Translations under genes and position numbers: made by a program | Notes under the pieces: model-generated | Told to the model about the DNA's origin: nothing | What the model saw: only the letters and a program-made list of their open reading frames with translations | The model's database searches: none | Shown: piece by piece, positions 19,286-28,262 of the stretch | How the letters are laid out: every line of letters starts with the position of its first letter | Position numbering within the stretch: position 1 is the first letter of the stretch | NCBI RefSeq assembly: GCF_007859755.1 | Contig: NZ_SJPF01000001.1 | Coordinates: 918,082-982,081 of the forward strand | Direction of reading: 5' to 3' | DNA length: 64,000 bases | DNA from: Blastopirellula retiformator | Lineage (GTDB): Bacteria; Planctomycetota; Planctomycetia; Pirellulales; Pirellulaceae

Positions 19286-20548
19286 TTAAAGAGCCAGCGG
19301 TTCGCCGGCTAGTTGCCTCTCGTCTTGCGTCAGTAAATACATGTCGTGGATCAGCTGGATGTCGCAGGGCCGCTGTTCCACCTTCCGCCGCAGGAACATC
19401 CGCTCTTGCGTGGCGATCATCACGTCGGCCGGCAACTCGGTCACCTGGCCAAACAGCCGGGCGTAGTTGACGAAGCTGGCGACGTTGGTGGTGACGAAGC
19501 CATACAGCATACTGCAGACTCCGACGGTCTTGCCGGTGAAGATGCCGGTGTTGATCGCCGTCTTGGCGTAATCGCCGACGATCGCCCCCAGGAACTGCAT
19601 CCCGGTCGCGACCTTCTCTCCACGGTACTCCATCTTAACCGTACCGTACGTGTTCTTCAGGTCGCTGTTGGAGGTTCCGGCACCCAGGTTTACCCAGCTT
19701 CCCAGGTAGCTATGTCCCAGAAAGCCATGATGCTGTTTGTTGGAATAAGGTTCGATCACGGTCCCTTCGACCTCGCCCCCGATCTTGGTCGTGTGCGAGA
19801 GAGAGACCGAATCTTTGATCGCCGCATGTTCCAGGATGCGGGCGCCACGTCCAATATAGACCGGCCCCCGTACGTAGCAGTAGGGGCCAATCGTGGCGCC
19901 CGGCTCGACGATGATCGGTCCCGAGGAGGAATCCCAGACGACATGGTCGCCGATATTGGCCTCGCCGGCCAGAAAGACGCCATCTTGCCGCTGCTGGTAG
20001 TCGCCTTCCTGGAGCCGCAACTCGAGATTGTCGGCGAACGTATCGAGATTCGCCTGGACGACGTCGTGCGGGTAATTGAACCAGGTCAGCTGATGCGCAG
20101 CCGCCGGCAGCTTGGCGATTGCCGGACCGGCCAGATAGTCGCGCAGCTCATAGGCGTTGGCCTCACGAGCCGGCAACGGCGTCTTGGCAGGCAGCAAAGC
20201 GGCCAGCAGACGCTCTCCGGCGTAGATGGCGCCTGACTTGCCGCTGGTGGCCCACTCGACCAGCGTGCGGCGATTGGCGGCGGTCGGCGCTACGACGGCG
20301 CTGACCAATAGCGTCGGCTGCGCGTCGTCCAACTGGGTTTGGTGTAGGGGAGGGCGATCAAACCTCTGCGGTTCGATTAGATGGGGCCGTACTACCCCCC
20401 GGATCGCTGTGCAGCAGGGGGTCAGCAGATCGACCAGCGTGTAACTGGCGCAACTGACGGCGTACGCCGGTCGACCGACGGTGATCGGATAGAGTTTGGC
20501 GACGTCGGCGTCTTCAAACAGAACGATATTCATATGCAAGGGATTCAT
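19286..20548 (-). CDS. GlmU-like sugar nucleotidyltransferase
   Basis: This 420-residue protein has an atypical nucleotidyltransferase-like N-terminal part (MNIVLFEDADVAKLYPIT, then RPAYAVSCASYTL). A left-handed beta-helix acyltransferase-type domain follows (about 190-370), visible as hexapeptide repeats such as GDHVVWDSSSGPIIVEPGA and IGPYCYVRG. Such proteins are usually annotated as UDP-GlcNAc pyrophosphorylase/glucosamine-1-phosphate acetyltransferase related; acceptor and nucleotide are unknown. ATG at 20533 is an alternative start five codons in. It is upstream of metF by 16 bp. Confidence 0.82.
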   Translation of the reverse strand: MNPLHMNIVLFEDADVAKLYPITVGRPAYAVSCASYTLVDLLTPCCTAIRGVVRPHLIEPQRFDRPPLHQTQLDDAQPTLLVSAVVAPTAANRRTLVEWATSGKSGAIYAGERLLAALLPAKTPLPAREANAYELRDYLAGPAIAKLPAAAHQLTWFNYPHDVVQANLDTFADNLELRLQEGDYQQRQDGVFLAGEANIGDHVVWDSSSGPIIVEPGATIGPYCYVRGPVYIGRGARILEHAAIKDSVSLSHTTKIGGEVEGTVIEPYSNKQHHGFLGHSYLGSWVNLGAGTSNSDLKNTYGTVKMEYRGEKVATGMQFLGAIVGDYAKTAINTGIFTGKTVGVCSMLYGFVTTNVASFVNYARLFGQVTELPADVMIATQERMFLRRKVEQRPCDIQLIHDMYLLTQDERQLAGEPLAL

Positions 20549-20875
20549 TCCCCATTCTAAGCCGCGATTCAGGTGCGGGACGGCGGCTACCTTACCGGCA
20601 AGATGCGGCTCAGCACGATACGATAGGCGCCCTGTCGGGGAGGGTCAACGGCGGCGCCCCCCATTCCTGGCCGCAAGTCGAGCGAATTCAACGAAAATTA
20701 GCGTAGTCGGCGTGATCGATCTGGCCCTCCTGACCGGAATATCCAGAGCCCAAGCTTTGCGTTCTACCGAAGGATCGCCAGAAAACAAAGCCAACTTGCT
20801 CCGTTTTTTTCCGCAATGTTCTAGTTTTGGATTGATCACCCAACTTTGATTCTGTTAACCACGCGGCAAGCCACC
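20549..20875. other. Intergenic region, divergent promoters expected
   Basis: These 327 bp between the minus-strand nucleotidyltransferase and the plus-strand GGDEF gene must hold both promoters. I find no clear coding frame, no strong hairpin and no recognisable operator. Confidence 0.5.
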
Positions 20876-21883
20876 ATGGAATCGGTCACCACGATTCAGT
20901 TCTCGACTTTCTTGATCGGCGTCACTTGTGGCGTCTTTCCCCTGTTGGCGGGTTTGTGGATCGGCATCAAGTTGATGCGCGATCACAATCCGCCCACCGA
21001 TACCAGCGGCGAGGTTGAAAAAGCGGCCCTGATCATGCAGCGGATGTCGCAGTACATGCGCGGCTTGGCTGGCGACGTGCACGAACAACGGGACGTGATG
21101 GCGACGATCGAAGAGCGAATCGGCGAAGCCCGCCGCACCGCATCGGGATCGAAGTCGCTAGAGCACGCCATCGATCTGCTGAAAGTGATGAACGACGCGA
21201 ACGACGGTTTGCAAGAACGGCTAAAGCGAGCCGAAACGCTGATTAACGAACAGACCGAGCAACTGGCCGCGACGCTGTCGGAAGCCCGGACCGATGCATT
21301 GACCAAGCTGTTCAATCGCCGCGCGTTTGACGAAGAGTTGCAAAAGCGTTGGGCGCTGTGGAGCCGTAAACGCCGACCCTTCTGCGTGATGCTGGCCGAC
21401 ATCGACTTCTTCAAGAAAATCAATGACAAGCATGGGCATCAGATCGGCGACCTGGTCTTACAAGCCGTCGCCAAAAACTTGGTGCAAACGACCCGCGACG
21501 CCGACTATGTGACGCGCTACGGGGGCGAGGAATTCGCCATTTTGCTGCCGGAGACCGATCTCGACAAAGCGAACGAAGCGGCCCAGCGGATCGTCGCGGC
21601 GATTCAAGCCGAGACGTTTCGTGAAGGGGCGATTGAGATTCCGCTGACGCTTAGCGTCGGCGTCGCCCAGGTCGGCGACGCGGCGGATGCAGAAACGTTG
21701 GTCGCCAAGGCGGATGAAGCTCTCTACGCCGCCAAGACCGGGGGCCGCAATCGGGGCTACTTCTACGATGGCAATCGCGTCGTGCCCATCATCAAGGAAG
21801 AGGATGTCATGGTTGAGCCGGCTCGCGACTTCCGCGAAGTCTGTGCCGATCTACGCTCGCGCCTGTTGGAAGCGACGCACTAA
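20876..21883 (+). CDS. GGDEF-domain diguanylate cyclase, membrane-anchored
   Basis: This 335-residue protein should make cyclic di-GMP from two GTP. One N-terminal membrane helix (residues about 10-33) leads into a coiled coil (about 55-145), then a GGDEF domain. That domain carries DALTKLFNRRAFDEEL, the metal site DIDFFKKIND and the signature RYGGEEFAILLPET (GGEEF, active form). VGVAQ and ADEALYAAKTGGRNR close the domain. An RxxD-type inhibitory site is not obvious upstream. ATG 20876 opens just before the membrane helix; an earlier frame start at 20846 is less likely. Confidence 0.93.
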   Translation: MESVTTIQFSTFLIGVTCGVFPLLAGLWIGIKLMRDHNPPTDTSGEVEKAALIMQRMSQYMRGLAGDVHEQRDVMATIEERIGEARRTASGSKSLEHAIDLLKVMNDANDGLQERLKRAETLINEQTEQLAATLSEARTDALTKLFNRRAFDEELQKRWALWSRKRRPFCVMLADIDFFKKINDKHGHQIGDLVLQAVAKNLVQTTRDADYVTRYGGEEFAILLPETDLDKANEAAQRIVAAIQAETFREGAIEIPLTLSVGVAQVGDAADAETLVAKADEALYAAKTGGRNRGYFYDGNRVVPIIKEEDVMVEPARDFREVCADLRSRLLEATH

Positions 21884-22030
21884 CGCCGATAGCGTCGTCA
21901 CGCCTCGCTATCGGCTCTGTGCAGGCTGGGGTGAGATCCGGCGATCGAAACGTCACCGCCCTGCTGCTGGGTTTTATTCCAGCCTACGACGCGACAGATC
22001 TAGCCGCTGTCAGCCGCAAGCAACGCTCGT

Positions 22031-22267
22031 CTAGCTGGCGAGCGAGATGTCGGCGACGCCCCAGTGACGGCAAACGCGGAAGATCTCGGCCACATGATCA
22101 AAGCGGCATTCTTCGCCGGCGACGATGCGCACGCTGCGTGCACACCTTTCTTGCGAGCAGAGGCGGCGCAAATGAGCGTCCAGCAGCGCTTCGACGCCGT
22201 TAATGAAAGTCTTGCCGGTGACCGACAGGACGACTTCGAGAGGTTGGTTTTCAGTTTCCAGATTCAT
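22031..22267 (-). CDS. Short ExbD/TolR-like protein without membrane anchor
   Basis: This 78-residue open frame resembles the C-terminal periplasmic domain of ExbD/TolR. A strand pattern EVVLSVTGKTFINGVEALL leads to a conserved-looking VRIVAGEECRFDHVAEIFRVC and a final WGVADISLAS. The N-terminal membrane helix of ExbD is missing, and the upstream 200 bp do not encode one in any frame. It may be a remnant or an independent small protein. No exbB partner is nearby. The ATG at 22267 has a poor ribosome binding site. Confidence 0.45.
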   Translation of the reverse strand: MNLETENQPLEVVLSVTGKTFINGVEALLDAHLRRLCSQERCARSVRIVAGEECRFDHVAEIFRVCRHWGVADISLAS

Positions 22268-22488
22268 GGCAAGGTTCAGCGTTGGAAGACGTTCGCCCAA
22301 TCGAAAAGACCCGAGCGGATCGGGGTGGGTTCACGTCTCGTGAGCAGGGAATCCCGCGACTCGTCCCCGAAAAGGCCGGCCATTCTCGCTGCCGGCGGGA
22401 TCGGTCGTGGTCCGAAAGGAAGGGTCTGCGACCAAGAATGCATTCTCTTCCCTTCAGGCAGTATTATAGGTGCAGTATCGTCCTTTGT

Positions 22489-23442
22489 TTAGGCGAAAGC
22501 ACTGCGAAGTAGAGATAAACTTTGGGGAATTCCCGCAAGCGGATCTTCGCGCCCTTCAAACTCCAGGGCCACATATCCGCGGTAACCCTTTTCGTGCAAA
22601 AGCTTTGCGATTCGTGGGTAGTCCAGATCCAGGGTGTACCAAAGTCCACCACCGAAGTAGGTCTTGGCCTGCACGTAGATCGCTTTCGACGCCATCATCG
22701 CCAGGCGGTCGTACGGATCCTCAAGGAAGTTGCCGGTATCGAGCGTCACCTGCAGCCAAGGATTGTCGATGGCGTCGACGATCCGCAACACGCCTTCCGG
22801 CGTGCGGCCGAGGCCCCAATGGTTCTCCAGGCCAAGCAGCACGCCGCACTTTTCCGCCTCCGGCAGGCACTTCTCCAGGCTGTCGATCACCCACTTGTAG
22901 CCATCCTCGTCGGTGTAGCCTTCGATCGGCTTCTCGATACCGCGATTCGCCATCAGGTCGTCGAAGTCTTTGCTCGTTCCCCAGGTGCCGGTGTTGACCC
23001 GCATCGTAGGGATGCCCATCTCGTACGCCAGGCGAATGTAGCGAATCGTTTCGTCGATGTTCCGCTGACGCTTCTCTTTGTCAGGCGAAAGAAAACCTTG
23101 GTGCGTCGAGAAGCCGCAGAGATCGACGCCGTTGACCAGCGCCGTCCGCTTTAGCTTTTGCAGGTAGGCGGGCGACTCGTCGGTCATCTGGCGATGAAGA
23201 ATCTCGACGGCGTCAAATCCCATCTCGGCCGAAAGCTGAATGCACTTTTCGATGTCGCGGAGATGCTTGTGCCGAAATTGCCAAAACGAATAGGTCGAGA
23301 TTGCGATCCGGTTCGAGATCTTCTTAGCGGCGGGCGCTGCCGGTTGCGTCGCTTCCGGTTCAGCGGCGGCGACATGGCCCAAAGGCGAAAGAGCGGCGGC
23401 GGCAGTCGCGGCGGTCAAGAACTCACGTCGTGATCGTTTCAT
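22489..23442 (-). CDS. Tat-exported sugar phosphate isomerase/epimerase (xylose-isomerase-like TIM barrel)
   Basis: This 317-residue protein starts with a twin-arginine signal (KRSRREFLTAATAAAALSP, cleavage probably after HVAAA). The rest is an AP-endonuclease-2/xylose-isomerase-like TIM barrel with metal-site patterns AVEILH, LLGLENHWGLG, VTLDTGNF and VALEFEGREDP. Planctomycetes hold many such exported sugar-processing proteins; the substrate is not predictable. It stands alone on the minus strand, and its last bases are near the ExbD-like frame. Confidence 0.9.
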   Translation of the reverse strand: MKRSRREFLTAATAAAALSPLGHVAAAEPEATQPAAPAAKKISNRIAISTYSFWQFRHKHLRDIEKCIQLSAEMGFDAVEILHRQMTDESPAYLQKLKRTALVNGVDLCGFSTHQGFLSPDKEKRQRNIDETIRYIRLAYEMGIPTMRVNTGTWGTSKDFDDLMANRGIEKPIEGYTDEDGYKWVIDSLEKCLPEAEKCGVLLGLENHWGLGRTPEGVLRIVDAIDNPWLQVTLDTGNFLEDPYDRLAMMASKAIYVQAKTYFGGGLWYTLDLDYPRIAKLLHEKGYRGYVALEFEGREDPLAGIPQSLSLLRSAFA

Positions 23443-23612
23443 ACGGCGTCTCTCTAGAGAAGGTGAGGAGCAAGCCTCTATCGTAGTGGACCAGGGCCGC
23501 GCGGACTACGCGTTGCGATCGCTCGAGAGACGGTTTTCGCCGGTCGACTTCGACGATTCTGCGGGTTCGAAGGAGGCGACCCGCTGCTCGGCAGGGGGAG
23601 CAAAATCGCTCG

Positions 23613-23654
23613 AAAAAAAGAAAAAAGGAGGGGCGATGCGTGATCGTCCCCTCC
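23613..23654 (-). terminator. Rho-independent terminator
   Basis: On the minus strand the stem GGAGGGG(a)CGAT / ATCGCCCCTCC is followed by TTTTTTC and more T residues. It closes the 23670-24200 gene 16 bp after its stop. Confidence 0.85.
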
Positions 23655-23669
23655 AGGTCTCCTGCCGGA

Positions 23670-24200
23670 TCAGACGAGTTCGCCTGGCTTGAAGGGCAAC
23701 GAGACGGGACGGAACGTGGTGAAGCCAAGTTGATGTTCGATGTTTTCCCACGGCGACAGCTCGCGTCGCCAGACGGCGACCACGCTGCGCAGTTTGTCGA
23801 TCATCGGATAGTTCTTGTTCCGGATCTCTTCCAGGACCTGCTCGCCGTGAGGAACGTTCCCTTTCAGCATCAGGGCGGTCGCCAGGTTGGTTTTGTAGGC
23901 GTCATGCAGGCTATTGCGAACGGCCAGGAACGAGCCGACCGGTTCCAAGACGAGCGTGCGATAGGTGGCGACCGCCGCGTCGATCAGGCCTAGCCGCATT
24001 TGGCAAACGCCGCGAGCGTTGGTCAGACGGGGATCGGAAGCATGCTCGGTTGAACGAAGCAAATTCAACGCTTCGTCGGCGCAATCCATCTTCAACAGAT
24101 CGTCGACTGCCGAAATCAGGTCGTCGATCGGGTCGGTCGGTTGGCCGTACGAGTAGGTGAAGTGGCGATTAACAAGGACGTTGAGGTTGCGATGATTCAT
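23670..24200 (-). CDS. Hypothetical protein with TPR-like helical repeats
   Basis: I do not recognise a family for this 176-residue protein. The middle (about 25-110) is helical with TPR-like spacing (DCADEALNLLRSTEHASDPRLTNARGVCQMRLGLIDAAVATYRTLV). An ENIEHQLGF / PFKPGEL tail follows. There is no signal peptide or membrane helix. A strong terminator directly downstream and a normal ATG support a real gene. It is probably a cytoplasmic scaffold-type protein, but that is inference. Confidence 0.65.
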   Translation of the reverse strand: MNHRNLNVLVNRHFTYSYGQPTDPIDDLISAVDDLLKMDCADEALNLLRSTEHASDPRLTNARGVCQMRLGLIDAAVATYRTLVLEPVGSFLAVRNSLHDAYKTNLATALMLKGNVPHGEQVLEEIRNKNYPMIDKLRSVVAVWRRELSPWENIEHQLGFTTFRPVSLPFKPGELV

Positions 24201-24421
24201 ATTAGGATTCTCTCTCTCTGGGAATTTCCGTGCAGGCTAAACGGACCAGCCGACGTCGACGTAGCAGCGGCGAACGATCGTCTGGACGAACGAGAAAATT
24301 GCCTTTCGCATTCACGCCAGGGCATGCGCTATTCGCAGCAATTCGGATCGCGCGGCGTAGGTAGGACTACGCTTAGGCGACAGGTGCAGCGAGTACGAAA
24401 GGAAGCGACGGCAGAAGGGAA

Positions 24422-24802
24422 TTACAACCGAAGATGGCGCGGCGGTACCGGCACGCTACGATCATCTCGGCATACCAAATCGAGAAGTCGTCGCGCCGCG
24501 CTGGCATGTACGCTTGGCGACGTGGCGACGTAGGGAGCGAGAGCTGTCGATTGCTCGATCGAGTCGACCGCCTCTTCGGCGATCGTGCGTTCGTAATAGA
24601 AGTAGGCTAGGTTCGCTTGGCCAGCGATGGTGCGATTCTGGTTCTGCTTCTCAGCCGCCGCAGCGGAAGCGCCAGCCAAGTCGCCGGTAGCGGCGATGTT
24701 GGACGAGCCGGAGAAGTTCAGCCCAGAAACGAAGGCTGGAGGCGTCGCGAAGAGGCTGACGACCACCAACCAAACCAGGGTTTGCGTGACCAAGCGTCGC
24801 AT
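24422..24802 (-). CDS. Small exported hypothetical protein
   Basis: This 126-residue frame has a clear Sec signal peptide (MRRLVTQTLVWLVVVSLFA, cleavage near AFVSG). An alanine-rich mature part follows, containing NQNRTIAGQANLAYFYYERT, with no cysteine pairs to suggest a fold. The C-terminal 30 residues are arginine- and proline-rich and look less protein-like, so the end may be frame-shifted. No family is recognised. ATG at 24814 would add four residues. Confidence 0.45.
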   Translation of the reverse strand: MRRLVTQTLVWLVVVSLFATPPAFVSGLNFSGSSNIAATGDLAGASAAAAEKQNQNRTIAGQANLAYFYYERTIAEEAVDSIEQSTALAPYVATSPSVHASAARRLLDLVCRDDRSVPVPPRHLRL

Positions 24803-24973
24803 AGGCGAAAACAAACCGTAAGTGCCCCAAAGAGTCGTCGACGTTCGACAACTCAGTCAAGAGCTAACTATAGGGTTCGTATTCAGAAAAGGAAAATCGA
24901 AATTCCAAGAATTCGTATGCCAAACCACATGAAACCTTCTTTAGGTTTCGTAACTGCATATGTGGCAACGGCG

Positions 24974-26167
24974 CTACGACTTCGTCCAGGCCTCGAGCAT
25001 GTCGAATTGCTTGGCAAAATCATTTTCACCGGTACCATGCGGCGATTTGAAAAAGCAAGCTAGCGAGGTAACAAGACCGGTATCGCCGCGGCGATGCGCA
25101 AGCTCGGCGAAGCGGGCCAGGTCGATCACCAGCGGCGCCGCCAACAGCGAGTCGGCGCCTTGCCAGATGAACTGCATTACCATCGGCGTGCCGAGGAAGC
25201 CTTTGAAGTGGATATGGTCCCACGCCGTCTTCCAGTCCCCCATGCTGTCGATCCGTTCGATCGTCACCAGGGTTTGCGGATGGTAGCCGAAGATCTCGCC
25301 CAACAGGCGATCTTTGCTGGTCGCTTTGGTCTTCTTGTTTTCCGGATCGTCCAGCACGATGGCGTCCATGTTGCCAAAGATGTTATGGCCGACCCAGCTC
25401 ATCACCTGCAGATTGCGATGGGCGAACATTGGCGCCAGCGTGCTCTTGAGCAACGTTTCGCCGGTCTTGCCGTCGTGACCCATGTGGCAGGTTTTCTTCT
25501 GCTCGGCCAGGTCGCACAGCGCTGGCAGCGACGCGCCCACTGACGGCGTGAAGTTGACGTAGGGATAGCCAAGTTCTAGCGACGCGGCGCCATACAAGCT
25601 GCTGGCGGGCAAGTGGCACTCGCTTGACTCGAGCAGCGGCGCCAGTTCTTTCCAACTGCTGGGCAGTTGGCTTTCGTCGAACGGCGGTTCGGTTGACGAG
25701 ACGTTGATCACGACAACGTCCGACAATTCGTGCTGTTTGGCGAAGGCCGAGATATCGGCCTGGATGCGGTCGATCGCCTGGCGGGGCGTTTCGGTCTTTG
25801 CACGCAGTTCGTCTTTGGCTAAACCGGCGATTTTGGCGCCGACGTTCAGCAGGGTGCCGTCCTTGATGTTGGCGTCGATCGTATCGAGGTCCTCTTTGAC
25901 CGCCGCGACCAGGCGCGGGTCGAGGGCGCGACTGACGTCGACCAGTTGCTGGGCGGCTTCGTAGAGGGTGACGTTGCGGATCTCGTGACCGCCGACGACG
26001 ATGTTCTCCCAAGTCGCCAGTCCAAGCTCGGCGAACTGCGGCAACTCGCTGACCAAGCCGACCGTGTCGACCAATCCGCGACGCAACGCGGCCAAACCAA
26101 CAATCGTCGTCGCAGCAACGCCGCCGCGAGCCCCAATTAGCCAAATACCGACTCGAGAAGCAGCCAT
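24974..26167 (-). CDS. Inositol-3-phosphate (myo-inositol-1-phosphate) synthase
   Basis: This 397-residue NAD-dependent enzyme converts glucose 6-phosphate to inositol phosphate. An N-terminal Rossmann motif GIWLIGARGGVAATTIVGL is followed by the family pattern (VVVINVSSTEP, NFTPSVGASLPAL, GHDGKTGETLLKS, GHNIFGNMDAIVLDDP). Inositol in bacteria goes to phospholipids or compatible solutes; no neighbouring gene shows which. The start at 26167 is an ATG at the Rossmann fold. It is divergent from the aminotransferase. Confidence 0.9.
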   Translation of the reverse strand: MAASRVGIWLIGARGGVAATTIVGLAALRRGLVDTVGLVSELPQFAELGLATWENIVVGGHEIRNVTLYEAAQQLVDVSRALDPRLVAAVKEDLDTIDANIKDGTLLNVGAKIAGLAKDELRAKTETPRQAIDRIQADISAFAKQHELSDVVVINVSSTEPPFDESQLPSSWKELAPLLESSECHLPASSLYGAASLELGYPYVNFTPSVGASLPALCDLAEQKKTCHMGHDGKTGETLLKSTLAPMFAHRNLQVMSWVGHNIFGNMDAIVLDDPENKKTKATSKDRLLGEIFGYHPQTLVTIERIDSMGDWKTAWDHIHFKGFLGTPMVMQFIWQGADSLLAAPLVIDLARFAELAHRRGDTGLVTSLACFFKSPHGTGENDFAKQFDMLEAWTKS

Positions 26168-26490
26168 CTCGTCAATCGTCTTTCAAGGAGGTAGGAAGGA
26201 AGGTTTGCCGAGCGGCCCGTCGATCGGAAACGAGCGGGCAAAGTTCCGCAGGCCGCCCAATGTAAAAGAGGACAGCGGCCGATCCGGTGGGGTCTGTCTG
26301 GAAGAGACGCCCGCAAGTACCATTTAATTGTTGGCACGACTAATTCGGTTCGTCAAGGACGCGCAAGCGGGTGGCTCGACAGAAGTCGGCAATCCTGTTG
26401 AATTTGCGTCGCCAAGCGAACCATGCGGGCGCAATCGCGTCCAACGTTGCCGACCACTCCGTTACATCCCCCAAACCGCGAATCATAGGT
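26168..26490. other. Intergenic region between divergent genes
   Basis: These 323 bp carry the promoters for the inositol-phosphate synthase (minus) and the aminotransferase (plus). The frame of the aminotransferase is open back to 26371, but this part is unlike the enzyme. I see no strong structure or operator. Confidence 0.5.
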
Positions 26491-27681
26491 ATGTTTCAGA
26501 ACGTTCAAACTGCGCCGCCCGACTCGATTCTTGGCCTGAATGAGGCTTTCCGTAACGATCCGAACTCCGAAAAGATCAATCTGAGCGTCGGGGTGTTTAA
26601 GGACGCCAACGGAGTGACGCCGGTTCTGGATTGCGTGAAAGAGGCGGAAGCCCGCCTTGTTAAGGACGAAAAGACGAAGTCGTACCTGCCGATCGACGGC
26701 CGGCCCAAATATTGCCGTCTGGTTCGAGAACTGATGCTGGGCGCCGATCACGAGATCATCGCCGCATCGCGGGGCGTGACGGTCCAAACCCCCGGTGGTA
26801 CGGGTGCGCTACGCGTTTCGGCCGACTTTTTGGCGAAAAATTTGCCGGGTCGCCGCATCTGGCTCAGCCAGCCGACCTGGCCGAACCACCCGAACATCTT
26901 CGCCGCCGCCGGCATCGAAACGGTCGGATATCCCTACTTCGACAAGGCGACCAACGGTCTGGCGTTTGATCAGATGCTGGAAACGCTTGAAAAGGCTCCG
27001 GCCGGCGACGTGGTGCTGCTGCATGGCTGCTGCCACAACCCCAGCGGCATCGATCCGACGCTGGAGCAGTGGAAAGCGATCGCCGAATTGGTCCAGCGGC
27101 GTCAGTTGCTGCCGCTGGTCGACTTCGCCTACCAAGGCTTTGGCGACGGGCTCTGCGAAGACGGCGCCGGTCTGGCCGCGTTGGCTCAGCCGGGACAAGA
27201 GCTGCTCGTTTGCAGTTCGTTCAGCAAGAACTTTGGTCTGTACAACGAGCGCGTTGGAGCTTTGACCGCAGTCGGCGCCGACGCGACGGCCGCCACGGCG
27301 GTGTTGAGCCAGCTGAAGAACGTGATTCGCTCGAACTACTCCAACCCGCCGACTCATGGCGGCGCCGTGGTCGAAACGATCTTGTCGGACGCCGCTCTCC
27401 GATCGCAGTGGGAAGCCGAACTGACCGCGATGCGCGACCGCATTAACGGCGTGCGCACGCTGCTGGTCGAAACGATGAAGAAGGTCGGCGTTGATCGCGA
27501 CTTCTCGTTCATCGCCGATCAGAAGGGGATGTTCTCGTTCTCCGGTCTGAACCCGGTGCAGGTCGACCAGCTGCGCAGCGAGTTCGCCATTTACATTGTC
27601 GGCTCGGGCCGCATCAACGTGGCGGGGATCTCAGAGTCGAACGTCGAGAAACTCTGTAGCGCGATCAAAGCGGTGTTGTAA
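26491..27681 (+). CDS. Class I aminotransferase (aspartate/aromatic type)
   Basis: This 396-residue PLP enzyme has the aspartate/aromatic aminotransferase layout. The N-terminal arm is PPDSILGLNEAFRNDPNSEK, with INLSVGVFKD typical of the AspC/TyrB group. The cofactor pocket is TPGGTGALR and HGCCHNPSGID, with YQGF and the Schiff-base lysine in CSSFSKNFGLYNERVG. The C-terminal substrate Arg is in YIVGSGRINVAG. ATG 26491 opens at the N-terminal arm. A strong terminator follows. Amino acid specificity is undecided. Confidence 0.92.
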   Translation: MFQNVQTAPPDSILGLNEAFRNDPNSEKINLSVGVFKDANGVTPVLDCVKEAEARLVKDEKTKSYLPIDGRPKYCRLVRELMLGADHEIIAASRGVTVQTPGGTGALRVSADFLAKNLPGRRIWLSQPTWPNHPNIFAAAGIETVGYPYFDKATNGLAFDQMLETLEKAPAGDVVLLHGCCHNPSGIDPTLEQWKAIAELVQRRQLLPLVDFAYQGFGDGLCEDGAGLAALAQPGQELLVCSSFSKNFGLYNERVGALTAVGADATAATAVLSQLKNVIRSNYSNPPTHGGAVVETILSDAALRSQWEAELTAMRDRINGVRTLLVETMKKVGVDRDFSFIADQKGMFSFSGLNPVQVDQLRSEFAIYIVGSGRINVAGISESNVEKLCSAIKAVL

Positions 27682-27695
27682 AGAAAGAGGGAGGA

Positions 27696-27731
27696 CGCCA
27701 CGGCTCTCAGAGCCGTGGCGACCAATTCTTT
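27696..27731 (+). terminator. Terminator after the aminotransferase
   Basis: The perfect 12-bp stem CGCCACGGCTCT / AGAGCCGTGGCG has a one-base centre, then ACCAATTC and TTTTT. It lies between the convergent aminotransferase and DinB genes. Confidence 0.75.
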
Positions 27732-27733
27732 TT

Positions 27734-28243
27734 CTATCGCGTCGGCGGATTGCCGAGCAGGCGACGAAGCAGCGAAACTTGGCCGTAGTGCATGAAGTTA
27801 TGCGACGGCAGGAAGTTCATCGCCTCGAATCGCGTCTTGAACAGCGGATGCGGCGGATCCAACGCGTTGTCGAGATCTTTCAAGTCGTACTCAGCCATTT
27901 CTTTTTCGACTTGAGCAAAGACTTTCTTCAGCGTCGCGTGCAGTTCGTCGGGCGAAGGGTAGTTGCTGGCGTCAGGCGTCGGCGTCGATCCTTGGCCAAA
28001 CAATTCTTTGTACTTCGCGAGATCATAGAGTTCGGCGTCGGCGGGGCGCTCACCTCGTTGCAGGCGAATGCCGATGCCATACGAAGCGATGACGATGTGT
28101 CCGGCTTGCCACGCAACATGCGTGACGTCGCCCGGCATACGAAACCAATCGGCTTTGTCGACTTCGTCCAAGTGGTTATCGAACAAGCGAAAGCTCATCG
28201 ATACGTTCTTTTTGACAGCTTCCCAAGCGGCGGCTTCCGGCAT
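27734..28243 (-). CDS. DinB-family metal-binding four-helix protein
   Basis: This 169-residue protein has the DinB/YfiT-like four-helix layout with histidines at the expected places: VAWQAGHIVIAS (first His) and SHNFMHYGQVSLLRRLLG (His-x3-His, last helix). In this superfamily such histidines bind a divalent metal; members include thiol-dependent transferases. Substrate unknown. It follows mobA by 19 bp on the same strand, so the two are probably co-transcribed. Confidence 0.82.
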   Translation of the reverse strand: MPEAAAWEAVKKNVSMSFRLFDNHLDEVDKADWFRMPGDVTHVAWQAGHIVIASYGIGIRLQRGERPADAELYDLAKYKELFGQGSTPTPDASNYPSPDELHATLKKVFAQVEKEMAEYDLKDLDNALDPPHPLFKTRFEAMNFLPSHNFMHYGQVSLLRRLLGNPPTR

Positions 28244-28262
28244 AAGCGGGTCCTTACTCGAA

